Assembly: GCF_008831285.2 (NCBI RefSeq)
Contig: NC_045149.1
Coordinates: 17,685,035 to 17,749,034, forward strand
Direction of reading: 5' to 3'
DNA from: Nymphaea colorata
Taxonomy: Eukaryota > Streptophyta > Magnoliopsida > Nymphaeales > Nymphaeaceae
Length of the DNA: 64,000 bases
Positions 25,724 through 37,230 of this stretch are shown here, in pieces; positions within the stretch are counted from its first letter, which is position 1; each line of letters opens with the position of its first letter. Both the position numbers and the translations under genes were made by a program. The notes under the pieces were generated by a model. It had not been told where the DNA came from. It searched no databases and saw only the letters and a program-made list of their open reading frames with translations.

Positions 25724-28700
25724 TCATGGTGGAGTCCACTTCCCTGACTGGAATTCTTTGTAAAACTGTGATCGTGTAGAGACGATATAAAACACTGCAA
25801 CACGGGGCAAAGAATGTCAAAATTCAACCATCAAAGAGAAGGTGGGGGATGTAGAATAACTGTACCTGGGATTCCAGGAATAATATAGTTATCCTTCTTC
25901 AGAACATCGTGCAGTGTTTTCCTTTCATCCACCTTGACCCATTTACGAGGACCTTTGCGAGAGAGAAATAAAACATGAATTATTTCATAATGGACTAGCA
26001 TTGTGTTGAACAGTGATGTTGTTGGTAAAGTCATTTATTGATGGAAAATATGCCAATAATCCCTAGTATTACTAGTAAAGAAGGAAATTTGAACACGTCA
26101 AGATCTATCAGGGGCTAACAGAAGTGTTTCCTTCGGGTGTTTTACTTAACAGACTAACCCCTGCTGCCTTCATAGTCACATGCACTGCAACTTTTCTTTC
26201 AGAAAATTTTGGGAGTGGCATACACCATGGTATCTGCTAATGCTAAGATTCAAAACCTCCATTAGTAGACAAGCTTTGTTGCCTTGGAGGTGAAATTCGT
26301 GAGCAGGAATACAAGCTCATACACATCTCAGAGGGGCATTTTCAAAAGTTAAATCTTCGTTTTTTACATTTTTGCACAAAAAGTGATGCTAAACATTTGT
26401 AGAAGAACAAAAGAAGCTTAAGCTACATGAAAATATGATGCCTAGTGATGTCAAGGTGCTAAGGAGGGCTTCCAGAGGGTCAGCACCCGAGCACGAGGTA
26501 CAACTTTGACTAACATGACTAACACTGAAAGGAGGAACGAAAAGGAGTTCATTAGAGAATAAGGTATATGAAAACAATATGAAAATCGAAAAGTTAGAGG
26601 ATTTCAGAATCATCACAAAGCAGGCAGGATTTGCAAAACCACAGGAGTAGGACTTAGGCAAGTGGAACATATTGGGATACCCTAAAAGACAGAGAAGAAA
26701 GAGAAACCAGAAAAAATTATGACGCCTAGGAACAATAGGTGGGGGGGAAAAATCTGGAAACTGGAAAAAGGCCAAATAGTTCAGCTCTAATACATGTTAG
26801 TCCAACAACACATCCATTATTTAGAACACTATCAACCAAATCACCAAATTTTGAGGACTAAAGCTCCAAAGAAAGCTGCGACAAAGAGCTTGTTACAACT
26901 CCATTTGCAATGTAAAAAAAACACACACACACGGGCTATGCCTACAACTAATTTGACAAAGCTGAAAAAGCAGACCAGTGCGATTACTTGATTCATGAGC
27001 CTTCTTATAGCAATTTGGCCAAATCTCCTCACTTGCAATGCTTTAGGTTCTAGACTTTAATCCGTTAAGGATGACCACATTGAAGTTCCCAATTTTAACG
27101 CCATAGAACTATTGAAGAAAGAGGATGTCTTGTTAGGTTACTTATGTTGTTTCACACAGTCGGGTGAAGCTATCCATAAATTTTTTGTCAATATACAGAA
27201 ATTGGTTTATCCATAAATATACACAAACTACAAAAGGAGAATGAAATATGATTCTCTTATGTCTCTTCTTCTTCAATTTTGATCCTTATTGACCTATGAA
27301 ACATTGGTGCGGCGGCGGATTAGGGTGTTGGTGTCAACTCGGCCCGACACAGAAATGACACGGCACAAACACATTAGTCCGCCACGTCGGGCCGTTGGCT
27401 GGACAAGGTCAATGCTGACCGGGTATATTTCCTCAAAATTTTCTCATTTCCCTCCGCCTTTTCCCCCTTCTCCTCTTTTTGCCCGTTTACCCTTCGTTGT
27501 TTGCTTCCTTTCCTGTTGTTTGCGCTGCACTGAAGCTTCCTTCACCAGACACATAACATCTTCGTCGCTGGCGGCACCTTATGAATTCCTCCTGTTTGCC
27601 GCTGCACTGAAGCTTCCTTCACCAGACACATAACATCTTCATCGCTGGCGGCACCTTATGAATTCCTCCTGTTTGCCGCTGCACTGAAGCTTCCTTCACC
27701 AGACACAAATGATCTTCCTCGCCGACATCAGGTGACCCTCCCGTTCCAAAACTCCTTCCTGCCTTCCGCCCCTACCTACCCCTTACACTCCACTGTTCCA
27801 TTCAACCGACTGTGTCGTACTCCATCCCAATATCTGGTGCTGCAGCTTCTTCTGGCGACAGGTAAACCCCCAAACTCCTTAATGCCTTCTACCCCTGTCC
27901 TACTCCTTATGTTCCATTGTTCTATTCACCCAAACCGTTACCTCCTCCAGCGACAGGCGCTGCAGCTTTTTCATGAATGATACATTTTTAGTTTGTTTAA
28001 AATCTTTATGAATGAAACTGTTTTCATATATATATATATATATAGGCACGACCAGCCGCACCTGCATACTAGTGATTTTCAATTTGGTCCGCACCCGCAC
28101 CCATGTGACATAGTTATTGACCCATTTTTCACCTTTTTTTCTTGCTTTCACTAAACACTGTACAAACATTAGTATCTCTAAGAAGAACAACAACATTGTT
28201 TGGATTATTTACAGCATCAAGCTACAGTGTGTATTCAAGCTTTGGTAAATCAAGAGCACAGTTCATGCATTGACCACCTCTTGAATCATTATTACCATGG
28301 AAGCAACTTGACAGACAAAACCAATGAAGCCTTAGAACAATGAGCATGGACTGATTTCTATTAAAAAAATTCAACCATCAAGCAGTTGAGAGGGAAGAGA
28401 ATAAGAACCTAAGAGAAATTAGAGACCAATGATGAACATTTGAAGAAATACCTGAAGGACTACTGGAGTTGTGGGACGAATCACCATCTTGCTCTTCTTC
28501 AAAAGGTTCAGTAAGGGCACCAGGAGTTCCCTCTAACATATGCCTAAGAACCTCTTTATTTGATAAAAGAAATCCTGATTCAGCCTGTGCAACCAACACC
28601 GAAGGAACAAAGTAAAACCCATTGCAGTAGACCAAACTAGATAAAGTCAACAAAAGAGAAACAAACAGGGAAAGAGATCATCAATATCCCCATAAGTGAA

Positions 28701-30841
28701 GTTACATCAATTTCACTCGGAATCTGTTGTACCATTAGCAGATGAGGTCATTTTCACAAGAAGCCATAATCAAAATGCAGCAAATAACAAACGTACCTCA
28801 TAATAGAGTTCAATTGCTGCACGTATGTAAAAACATTCCTTATCCCAGGGCAGAGGGGGGCCTTCTGAATACATGTTTGAAAATTAAGGAGGAAACAAAC
28901 TGAAGTAATATAGAGAAGCGAGAACCAGAAAGAGAAAAATAAAATAGATGGAGAACTAAATGGATATCATGTCAAGATGTGCTGAAAATGTATCTACTTC
29001 ACAGAAGTCCTCGATAAAATCGCTGGACATGACTTCGGCATAAAGAAGAAGAACGGGCCAGTGGAGAATGTTGTTTTCTAGCTTTGGTTTTCTTACTCCC
29101 GTAAGTTCTTGATACACTGCCTTTCCCATCTTCAAATGCCTAATCTCCAAAGCACAAACAATATCCTACACAATTGAAGATGAAACTTGTTAAGATCGTG
29201 GAAGATGACAAGATGTTGATAAACTTTCTAATGGCTAACCTTAGCAGCGCCCAAAGCCTTGGAAACTTGAGCCTTACGATTTTCATCTTCTTCTATTTTC
29301 AGCTCAATCTGCTTCAGCAACTTCTTCATATCTTCATTAGTCGGAAGCACTTCAAGCCCTTTCCGACAGAATGACGTAGCTTCCAGTAACAAACCTAATG
29401 AAAAAGCAGCTTTTGCAGCTCGATAATAAGCCTAGAGATGTAAATTCCAAGACCTTATAGGTTCAGATATGTTGCATACACATTTATCAACCTTAACTTA
29501 AAAAAATAGTTCATACATATGCATAAATTGCAAAAGAAAGGACCCTGAAAAAACTAAGGCAAGCTGGCTTCTATTTGTCAAATTCAAGGAGGAAACTGGT
29601 CATACAAGTAACTCAAGAAGTATGGGGTGTTGCTACCTTGACATTCGTTGAACATAGCCTTATTGCATCTTCAGCATCCGTAAGTGCACGTCTATAGTTA
29701 CCAAGAAGAAAATTCACATGTGCTCGATTGGAAAAGAGAATTGAACTGTCAGAGTCACTCAAGATCTTCTGATTTATTGCTCTTGTGTAGCAATCAATAG
29801 CATCAGAATAATACTTTTTTCCCATCTTTACATATTGGTTACCCTGCTCCTGCGAGAAGAAGAGACAAGCTTGAACCATAGGTATTCACACTAGTTTTGA
29901 AGATTCAAAAAGACTGGCCTTTAGAAAAGCTCATATAACAATATTCACTTGGCGCCATAAATTGTTCAAATCGTTATTTACATTTTACATACAAAGTGCC
30001 ATATTCTGCTCTCTAGATATGTGCCGTAAAGCCACTGGGCACGTCGTGAAAGAGTAAGGAAACGTGTTCTCAAAACAGGGGAAAAGCAAGTACAGTTCTG
30101 TTATAGTCGAGTATCAAGAACGAAATCCGTATTCAGCACACACCAATCAATACAAATGTCGAAGACTGAACTTGCATATGCAACAATAAAGAAATCAGCA
30201 CTGGATAAGTGACGAACCTTCCGTCCAAATTTATCACAAAAACGAATATCATCTCAGGGGAAATGAGTACAGAACAAAGACTTGAAATAAATACGGGCCA
30301 CAAGTGAGACATAGGGAGCTTTCAATCAAATACTTCTGTGAATTATCCGACAGAAAATCCGGCAGAAACTAAGCTCTCGATCTAGTTTGCCATTTTCCAC
30401 ATTAATTTCATAGTAGCAGAATATTACATCCGTATACCTCTCCTCAAGTTCAATCGAATAACCATTAATACCTAGTGGACAGAAAGATACTATTAACGTC
30501 TACACGAAAAACACCGACGAGTAGTTTCCGCCGGACTCGACATATTAGAATTCTTTCAATCCGAATGAAAGCACAGCCTCTAAAAACTCGAGAAACAGAG
30601 AGTGGGTAGGCAGAAATGACGAAGAGGAAGACATATATCACTCAGATACTGCAAGTAAATGGTGGTAGAGATCAGTCATGGCATAGAAATAAAGAAGAAG
30701 CCAAAAAGGGAAAGGTAAAAGTTTCAGAAGTCATACTTTGAGCTCGATTGCAGCAGACTCCTTGAGAGCGGCGATGGCGTCTAGGTCCGCCTGCTCACTC
30801 TCCGTCTTGGGATGAGCATGATCATCCATCCATAGCGCCAT
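25724..30841 (-). CDS. TTC4: TTC4/CNS1-type TPR protein, HSP90/HSP70 co-chaperone
   Basis: Predicted cytosolic co-chaperone of 358 residues. Exons (descending): 30841-30737, 29849-29637, 29431-29240, 29165-28968, 28874-28797, 28584-28452, 25952-25866, 25794-25724. Every junction keeps frame. The N-terminus (MALWMDDHAHPK) leads into three TPRs (EQGNQYVKMGKKYYSDAIDC, ILFSNRAHVNFLLGNY, AYYRAAKAAFSLGLL). The carboxylate-clamp type positions for binding the HSP90 EEVD tail look present (GNQY, FSNRA, YYRAAK). The C-terminal TTC4 'wheel' domain includes ILHWPVLLLYAEVM, DFIEDFCEVDTF, PPLPWDK, LHDVLKKDNYIIPGIPVFY and the end SGKWTPP. Length agrees with the plant family (about 360). Intron 4 appears to be AT-AC (separate entry). 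Intron 6 (about 2.5 kb) holds minisatellites. Confidence 0.92.
27514..27720. repeat. 77 bp tandem repeat in TTC4 intron 6
   Basis: The phrase gctgcactgaagcttccttc recurs at 27524, 27601 and 27678, exactly 77 bp apart. The first two full units differ at only a few bases. Confidence 0.92.
27740..27975. repeat. Degenerate duplication, about 124 bp, in TTC4 intron 6
   Basis: The segment starting aaactccttcctgccttc (27748) is repeated as aaactccttaatgccttc (27872). Both run on through ttccattcaacc/ttctattcaccc and end in ggcgac(a)/gcgacagg next to gctgcagctt. It directly follows the 77 bp array. Confidence 0.7.
28875..28967 (-). other. U12-type AT-AC intron (TTC4 intron 4)
   Basis: On the coding strand the intron begins ATATCCAT (28967 down) directly after GACATG and ends AAAC (28875) directly before ATGTATTCAG. 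Fifteen bases before its 3' end starts TCCTTAAT (28890-28883), one base off the U12 branch site TCCTTAAC, with the branch A about 9-10 nt from the AC. Joining here gives HLDM/MYSEGPPLPWDK, which matches the TTC4 family around this point as I recall it. No GT-AG choice gives this protein: read-through stops at ATTTAG, and the next GT plus the nearby AG creates TAA. It is 93 bp long. Confidence 0.8.
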
Positions 30842-30993
30842 CTTCACAGCTCTTGCGGCGGTGGACAGAACCAGCAGAGGACTAACGGGGTGTCCTGACT
30901 CGAGAAGACGGAGGGAACGGCGGAGGGGGAACTTCCGGAGACATTTCTCTTCTGTTGCTTATTTTTTTATGTTTATCCAAAAAATGGGTCTCC

Positions 30994-31001
30994 TATTTAT
31001 A
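30994..31001 (-). promoter_or_regulatory. TATA box of TTC4
   Basis: TATAAATA on the minus strand, about 153 bp upstream of the ATG, in a good core context (TTATAAATAGG). Confidence 0.5.
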
Positions 31002-32271
31002 AATTTCTCGATATGTGCATATATTTTGTGAGAATTTCCAAAAGCTGCTTGAAATTGAGCAAGGGATGGGAAAAGTTCAGTCTACCCAGACAATTGTGAG
31101 CATGATATCTGACATCAAAGCTGGACTTTAACCTGTCTCAATGTAAAATCAAAAGAACAATAACGGTCAATCTTCTTTTATGAAAATCTTAAGGAGGAAT
31201 CATTAGATTTTCAATGACTTCATGGGCTTAGATGGCCAGGGGCAATGCTCTGGAGGGAGGTGAGATGAAGATTACCCAGCCCATTTCTAACAGCATAGAA
31301 CACTAAAGTGAATATTACTTCAGATCAAACAAGGTGTACCGGAAAATAATATTATTATTATTTTTGTTGAGACGACATTTTGAATCAACCCAGAATTGCA
31401 CACTCTGAAACAATCAACATAGCTTCATATTCTGGTTTTTCTGTCTATTGCTAAACGAAACTTCTGCATCATGAATCTCACATTAATAAGATTTGCATCG
31501 ACAAATCACGTAGTCCCTCTTCTTCAACAATGACAGGTAGGTGCTGGTTGAGGTTGTGCCTTTGTTGCAAGGGGCGCCTTCCATGAATTTCGAGAACTTG
31601 TAGTTTGGTAACATTAATGAGTCGCCCCAACCGATTGAGTGAAGCCTCTATCAGCTCTTAAAACACTCATTGCTTCATTAGGAATATGATTTTATCATTT
31701 CAGGTTTTGTTTCTTTTCGAATTTGCTGGAATCTGATTAATTTACTCTGAATCCTTTTCATGTAAAAACATGGTTGTTGCTTGAGGTTAGATTTTGATTA
31801 TCTCTATGTAAACAGAAACCAAAAGCTACATGTAGAGACATCCGTTCGGGCGTTCTGACTTCGATGTTATCCAGCACTCCATAATAGGGGTAGAATGCTG
31901 GAGAATGGACAGATGAAGCAACTCAAAGAAGCATGGCATTATTGCTTGAGTTATGCTTGTTGCTCAAGAAGATGATATCTTATTCTGCCTGTTCTGGATA
32001 TAGAGACTGATAAGAAGTTAAGAACTACGCTAGCTTGCTCCCAATAAGCCTGAAGCACAATGTCAGGACTAAACAAAAGAACCTTGTTTTAACTTTCGTC
32101 TTAGCTAGTAATATAAGTTGCTCTGCAATTCTGTCACCAAATCAATAGGACATCATTATTCAGATACAGAACAAGTTATCCATTATATATTGTCAGACCC
32201 TCTAATGTAACACTAAATATTTAATTTCAAAGATCAAAGCTACGTTTCAAGAAAATGTTGCACAAACCTTT

Positions 32272-32503
32272 CTAATCCATGTGAATGCATCAGTCTGACA
32301 GATGGGATTGTAGGCTATCTTGATCAGAACCTCACTGGCTTGCTGTGGAGCAACTCGAATGCAGTCAATGGCTGAGGGCTTGCTGGGCTCCCAAGCAACT
32401 GTAGCTTCGTGCAGTGCAGTAAAAGTCATAAAACAGTATATGTCTTCAAGCGGGGGCATAACAAGCAAATCAGCAGTCCTTGAGCATTCTGTGGAACAGA
32501 AAA
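32272..32503 (-). pseudogene. Isolated exon-like coding segment, unrecognised
   Basis: On the minus strand a 77-codon frame is bounded by TTCCACAG at its 5' side and AAG/GTTTGT at its 3' side, as a real internal exon would be. It reads CSRTADLLVMPPLEDIYCF, FTALHEATVAWEPSKPSAID and CIRVAPQQASEVLIKIAYNP, with protein-like composition. I do not recognise the family. I could not find convincing partner exons; a short frame near 33068-32960 (QQSAFVWGEETFDMVSLL) is the only candidate. It could be a remnant of a dispersed gene or part of a real gene whose other exons I missed. Confidence 0.35.
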
Positions 32504-33868
32504 GGAATCAGAACTCATTTAAGTTGAACCAGCTACCGATAAGGTCTTTGTCTTGCCTTAGGTGGGCAAGTAAATAACTTTTTTGCTAAAAACCAAGTTG
32601 AAATCTGTGAAGAAAACCACATCTTCTAATATAACTTCATGTTATTCTCTGGTGTTTCCCCCAACAATTTGTAGAAAAAACGTTGTATAGAAGAACTCAC
32701 AAAGTAAGGTCGTTGCTCGGGATTTAGTGACATTTCCAAGATAATTTGACATTAATATCGAATAATTTGCAGAAAAGATGTCGACGTATAAAAAAAACCA
32801 GCCAGTTCAGCCGTGATTTTTGGCCATCAAAGATACTTCTAACTCGAAGATAATTTGGCATCAATGTGAAGCGCTTATCTGACAATTGCAGGTACAGAGT
32901 GTTTCAAGGAGGTAGTTCCATGACACTGGTTCGTCAATTTTGAGCAAGAAAAAAGGGTGTTCGGCTATGCTGCATGGAGTATTTCTGAAGCAGCAACGAG
33001 ACCATGTCGAACGTTTCTTCCCCCCAGACAAATGCAGACTGCTGCAGAAATGGAGGATGGGTGAATGATCACCACGGTTAGCAAAAGCTGAGAGATTCAA
33101 CAACCACGGTTCTGTGGTCGTGATGAATTTGTGAGATTGGCCGGGTGTTGGGAGTTGGAACTAGACTCTATATCGCTTCTTTGCGGCAAAATTTTTGGTT
33201 TATATTACTTTTAGAGGTTCCATGTTTCTCAATAGATCTTTGATTCAATTGTTTAGAAATCAAGGGACCTGCTGAGGCATTCGTTAAACTTTTGAAGAGT
33301 TTAGGATGCGTAAACTTTTATTTCTTTCTTTCTTCTTTTTTTTGTTTTCTTTTTTGCAAACTAGTAATTTAATGTCTAATATTTTACAATAGATGGCATG
33401 TCTTAACCATGAAAGTTAACTTGGGTGTCAAGGAGATATTCTTTTAGAAGTACACCATTGGCTATGAGCTAACACGACCTCACAGTTTTTACAATGCTAT
33501 CAAGTGCTAGACGGGAGTTTATGTCGCCATTGTTCCTCCTGCGCTGGGAAAAACTCAAGTTCAGTGAGGAAAAGGACAATGGTTCTCGCGACGGCATTCC
33601 CACGGCAGCGGGGGAAGATATTTTAATTTTTAAGAGCTCTCTTTCTCTCTCTCTCTCTCATTGGTTCTGTTCTTGACTTCTTTCTCAGGCTGGCCCAGCA
33701 AAACCGGGGGGAAGAGAAACAAGTGGATCAGAAAGCAGCGTGAAGATATGCAGCATCTCGTACTGGCTTCGCTGGGCTTCGCTAAATTGCTCGATTGCTC
33801 CGCCTTCTCCATCGATGCGTGCTTGCCTTTCTTGGTGGATGAAAGCCACCGCTTTGTCATTGGTTTGA

Positions 33869-36800
33869 ATGGCGTCGTTCCTCCTCCCTCGCCCTCATCT
33901 TCTCCAAGCAACCGCCACCCCCGCCTGCTCCCCCTCTCCTCCTTCTGCTTCTCTTCCTTTTTTTCCGGCGCTTCTCCATCCTGACCACCACCACCACCAT
34001 CGCCTTTCCTTTTCTTCTTCATTTTCAGCGACGTGGAGGAACTCGAATACCAAGAAACGGCCATCGTTAGTTCGATTCGCGCTTGCAGGATCCGAGCAGC
34101 CCAATTCGCTCGAACAGCGACAGCAGGAGGCTCTCCGTCCCCTTCTCCAAGAACTCGCTGTTCGTTTTCTCTCTCTCTCTCTTAGCGTAGCTGGTCGGGC
34201 AGGAGGCGCAAAATGAGTTGCGTCTCCTGTTCGATTCCAGTGGGCGCAACTCATCCTTGTGGCGTTGATACGTATATCTCTCTCTCACATTTATGTTTTT
34301 CCTTTTTTTCGCAGGACAGTTTTGCTCTTCCTAACGATTACTTCCAACAGCTGCCACGAGATCTTCGGCTCGACGTAAGAGCTAAGCACTTAGTTGGGGA
34401 ATCGTCACCCATTTAATCTCGGCTTCATAGTCGATTCAACACTTGCAGTCATAGACTCTTATATAAACTTGATGTCTCTTATTTGCGCGAGTTATATGAA
34501 AATATCCAGAAACTTATTCCACTATGTCTTTAACACCGTGATCTACTGTTCCCAACAAGGTTGGTTTATCTGTCCTTGGGTTTTTCCTTCCTTTTTTTTG
34601 GATGGATAGACAAATTTTCGGATGCATTTGGTTTTATCTTTTTCGTATTTTTCACTTGGCAAAACGTCCAACCCAATGTTGATCTTTTGCAATTTGTTTA
34701 CTGTTGATTTCTCATGTTCCACCTGGGCTGGAAATTGCCTTTTTTCTGACTCACTCTAATACTTTAAGCCAGCTCAGTAACATCTTAAGCCTAATTACTC
34801 ATGAGAAACTGCTTTCAATGAGCTTTACTTCTCGTCCTCAGTGACTAGCATCGCATCGTTAATCTTAACTAATGTAAAGATAGATAAGTTATTGCATTTA
34901 TTTGCTAACGTGAAATTTTAGAAGAAAATTTTTGCTAGCTAAATGGATGGCAATCCTATTTGCTGCACCTGTGCACCAGTTGGTGCCTGTCTTTCTTTTC
35001 CTCCTGTCTCACGTACAAGCTGGAAGTGGAACGGCAAACACGACTCAGGATTGCTGAAGCGGAAAGAAGCAAGAAGAAAGTATTGCTTCATCCATACGAA
35101 GAATTTAAGGATCATATGACAACCAAATCAGAAATGTCTCATAGTACATCGTAACAAAAGGAACAAGTTATATGCATAAAGTTCAAATAAGCGTGGCAGC
35201 ATAAAAATGCGCAATCCAGATCAACACACCGTAGTCAGAACCTACATTTATTTTCTAACTGTACTATACCCTTACATAAATACTGTCGACAAAATTGCTT
35301 AAAATTTGCACATGTATGATGGAACAGTCCTTAAACTGTGATAACCAGGCCTTTGGATAGTAGACATAATACACTATACATAACCTCCACCTTTATTGAG
35401 CTACATATCATAATTCTAGAGTTGCTAATATGTCTTTATTTAACTTGGTCATATAAAGCATTCGACAGGATGCATATTTTCCTCTAGAAATGTGTTGCAT
35501 TTAACCATGAGTCTACATGTGTGCTTAGAGTTCTTGTATAAGAACTGGAAAGTTTTCATGTGGTTTCTTCATTCTTATTGAGCAAGCTTCAGATAACCAC
35601 AACTTCTGCAATAGTTAATAATTTTCCTAAGAAATATGTTCTTTAACTATACTGTATAGTGTATACAAGGGCTCAAATTCTGAGTACTGGCACGGTCCAT
35701 TCTTAATAGCTATATCAAATGGGACATATGTGTGTGTGTGTCCTATGTTGATCAGTTATTTCATTTGTGCATTTTAGGCCATGAAATTTATGTGCTTTTT
35801 TGTGCTTGTCAAAACAGCTGAATGATGCTGCATTTGATCTTTCACAAGGTCCTGTCATCGAAGAGGTATATCCTTTTGCATCCTTCCTGCATCCATTGGG
35901 ATACTCTTGAACTAGAATTTTATTTGTTGGTCAGTTAACTTTTACATATTTAAAGTTGCATTTGGGTCAACTAACGAGTGTCTTTGCCAATCATATTATA
36001 GTGTCACCAACTGTAGTATATAGATCTGTTGTTTGCAAGTACTTATATACCTCAAAAAATTAATCCTAAAATTGCATAGTTCTGTGGAACATTATACTAA
36101 AAGGAATTTTATTCATTTGTTGGTCCCAGTGTGGTCAAGAGCTTGGAGAGATGCTGTTGAATCTCTCACGAGCATGGGAGCTTGCAGATACAGCTACATC
36201 CAGCGATATAGTGAGCAAGCTCCCTGCCTTAGAGCGTCTCTTGACAGACAGTGTCAAATCAGGTAGGATTTCTCATTAGTAATTGTGTAACTGAAAGCAG
36301 TCTCCTTTTACTATTATTGTCATTCTTAATATCATAATTGTTTTTAATTGTTATTTCTTATGTTTTCCTTGGTTTTCAGCGTTTGGAAGGCGCTTAGTAT
36401 CTGCAGGCAGGAGATACGAGTCAATGGGACAATATGGACAAGGCGAACTACAAAGGGTATGTATGTACCACTTGCCACATTGGCAGCTTGCATGGTCATG
36501 AATGTATCAAAGATATCGACAGTGCGAGGGAATCATTCTTAACATTGATGGGATTCTAGGTTGTCAACTAGATATGTATTAGCGTAGACTATCTGTGGCA
36601 TCACATTAAATATTCGTGAACTCTTTTGCAGATTGCCAAGGCATTGTCTGCAACAGGGAAAGCGTTGTCTGCTAGTCCAGTCACTGCTGCTAATGAAATG
36701 CCCAAAGCTCAAAGCAGAGTACTGAAGGTAAGTAACTGGACTCTAGCTATTGAACTTCAATGTGCACATTGCAACTCACCAACGTCCTTCAACTGGAGTA

Positions 36801-37230
36801 CTAACATTTGCAGTTTGGGGAGTTGCAAGTTGAGTTAACGCCTAAGAAAGCATATGTTGGTGCTGTTATTGGTCTTGTATTTGGGTAAGCTCCAATTTAC
36901 TTGAGACATGTCTTTTAAATATGGTGCTGATGCTTCAAGGTTTCAACTTCAGGATTCTCTCTTGGGAGTTGGGTCAAGGTGTCTTAAGCATACAAGAGAG
37001 TTCGTTAGAGTATGCAAATGACAATGCTTTATTGCTAGCAAAGGTACTCTTTTTTGTGATTATTATCCTCAATCTTTTCCAATGTGCCTTTTATTGATAC
37101 ATACAAGTACATGCAGTCTTTAAGGGGGTCACTTCTGGCTCTTTGCTTCGCATCTGCTTTCTTGTCGGCATTTGCATCTATTGGACTCATCTTACTTGGA
37201 AGACAACTTGATTCCAAGGATAAATCTTAG
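33869..37230 (+). CDS. Predicted plastid membrane protein, unrecognised family
   Basis: A nine-exon gene, about 326 residues. Exons: 33869-34159, 34315-34374, 35818-35865, 36130-36262, 36380-36456, 36632-36727, 36814-36884, 36953-37043, 37117-37230; all phases fit. Residues 1 to about 70 are Ser/Pro/His-rich with few acids (MASFLLPRPHLL, HHHHHRLSFSSSF), typical of a chloroplast transit peptide. The middle is soluble and helical (ALRPLLQELA, CGQELGEMLLNLSRAW, AFGRRLVSAGRRYESMGQYG, a KALSATGKALSAS duplication). The C-terminus has two likely membrane segments (AYVGAVIGLVFGILSWELG and LLALCFASAFLSAFASIGLI) and ends RQLDSKDKS. The first donor (GCT/GTTCGT) is weak, so the end of exon 1 is the least certain boundary. 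I do not recognise the family and assign no function. Confidence 0.75.

Larger units (their letters stand above)
30842..33868. other. Region between divergent TTC4 and plastid-protein genes
   Basis: It contains both promoters and one exon-like segment (32272-32503). A second open stretch at 31483-31645 (-) stays open in two frames, so it is not evidence of coding. A (CT)n tract lies at about 33637-33659 in the probable leader of the plus-strand gene. Confidence 0.5.

Noticed and set aside
31483-31645. Exon-like open stretch on the minus strand near TTC4
   Set aside because: It stays open in two frames with different protein content and lacks a clear acceptor, so it is not evidence of coding.
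34221-34240. tRNA T-loop-like gttcgattcc on the plus strand
   Set aside because: No matching acceptor stem, D-arm or anticodon arm around it.
35868-35875. Perfect U12 AT-AC donor word ATATCCTT just after exon 3 of the 33869-37230 gene
   Set aside because: An ordinary GAG/GTATAT donor two bases upstream pairs with CCCAG at 36129 and keeps frame. No TCCTTRAY branch site lies near the acceptor, so the word is probably chance.
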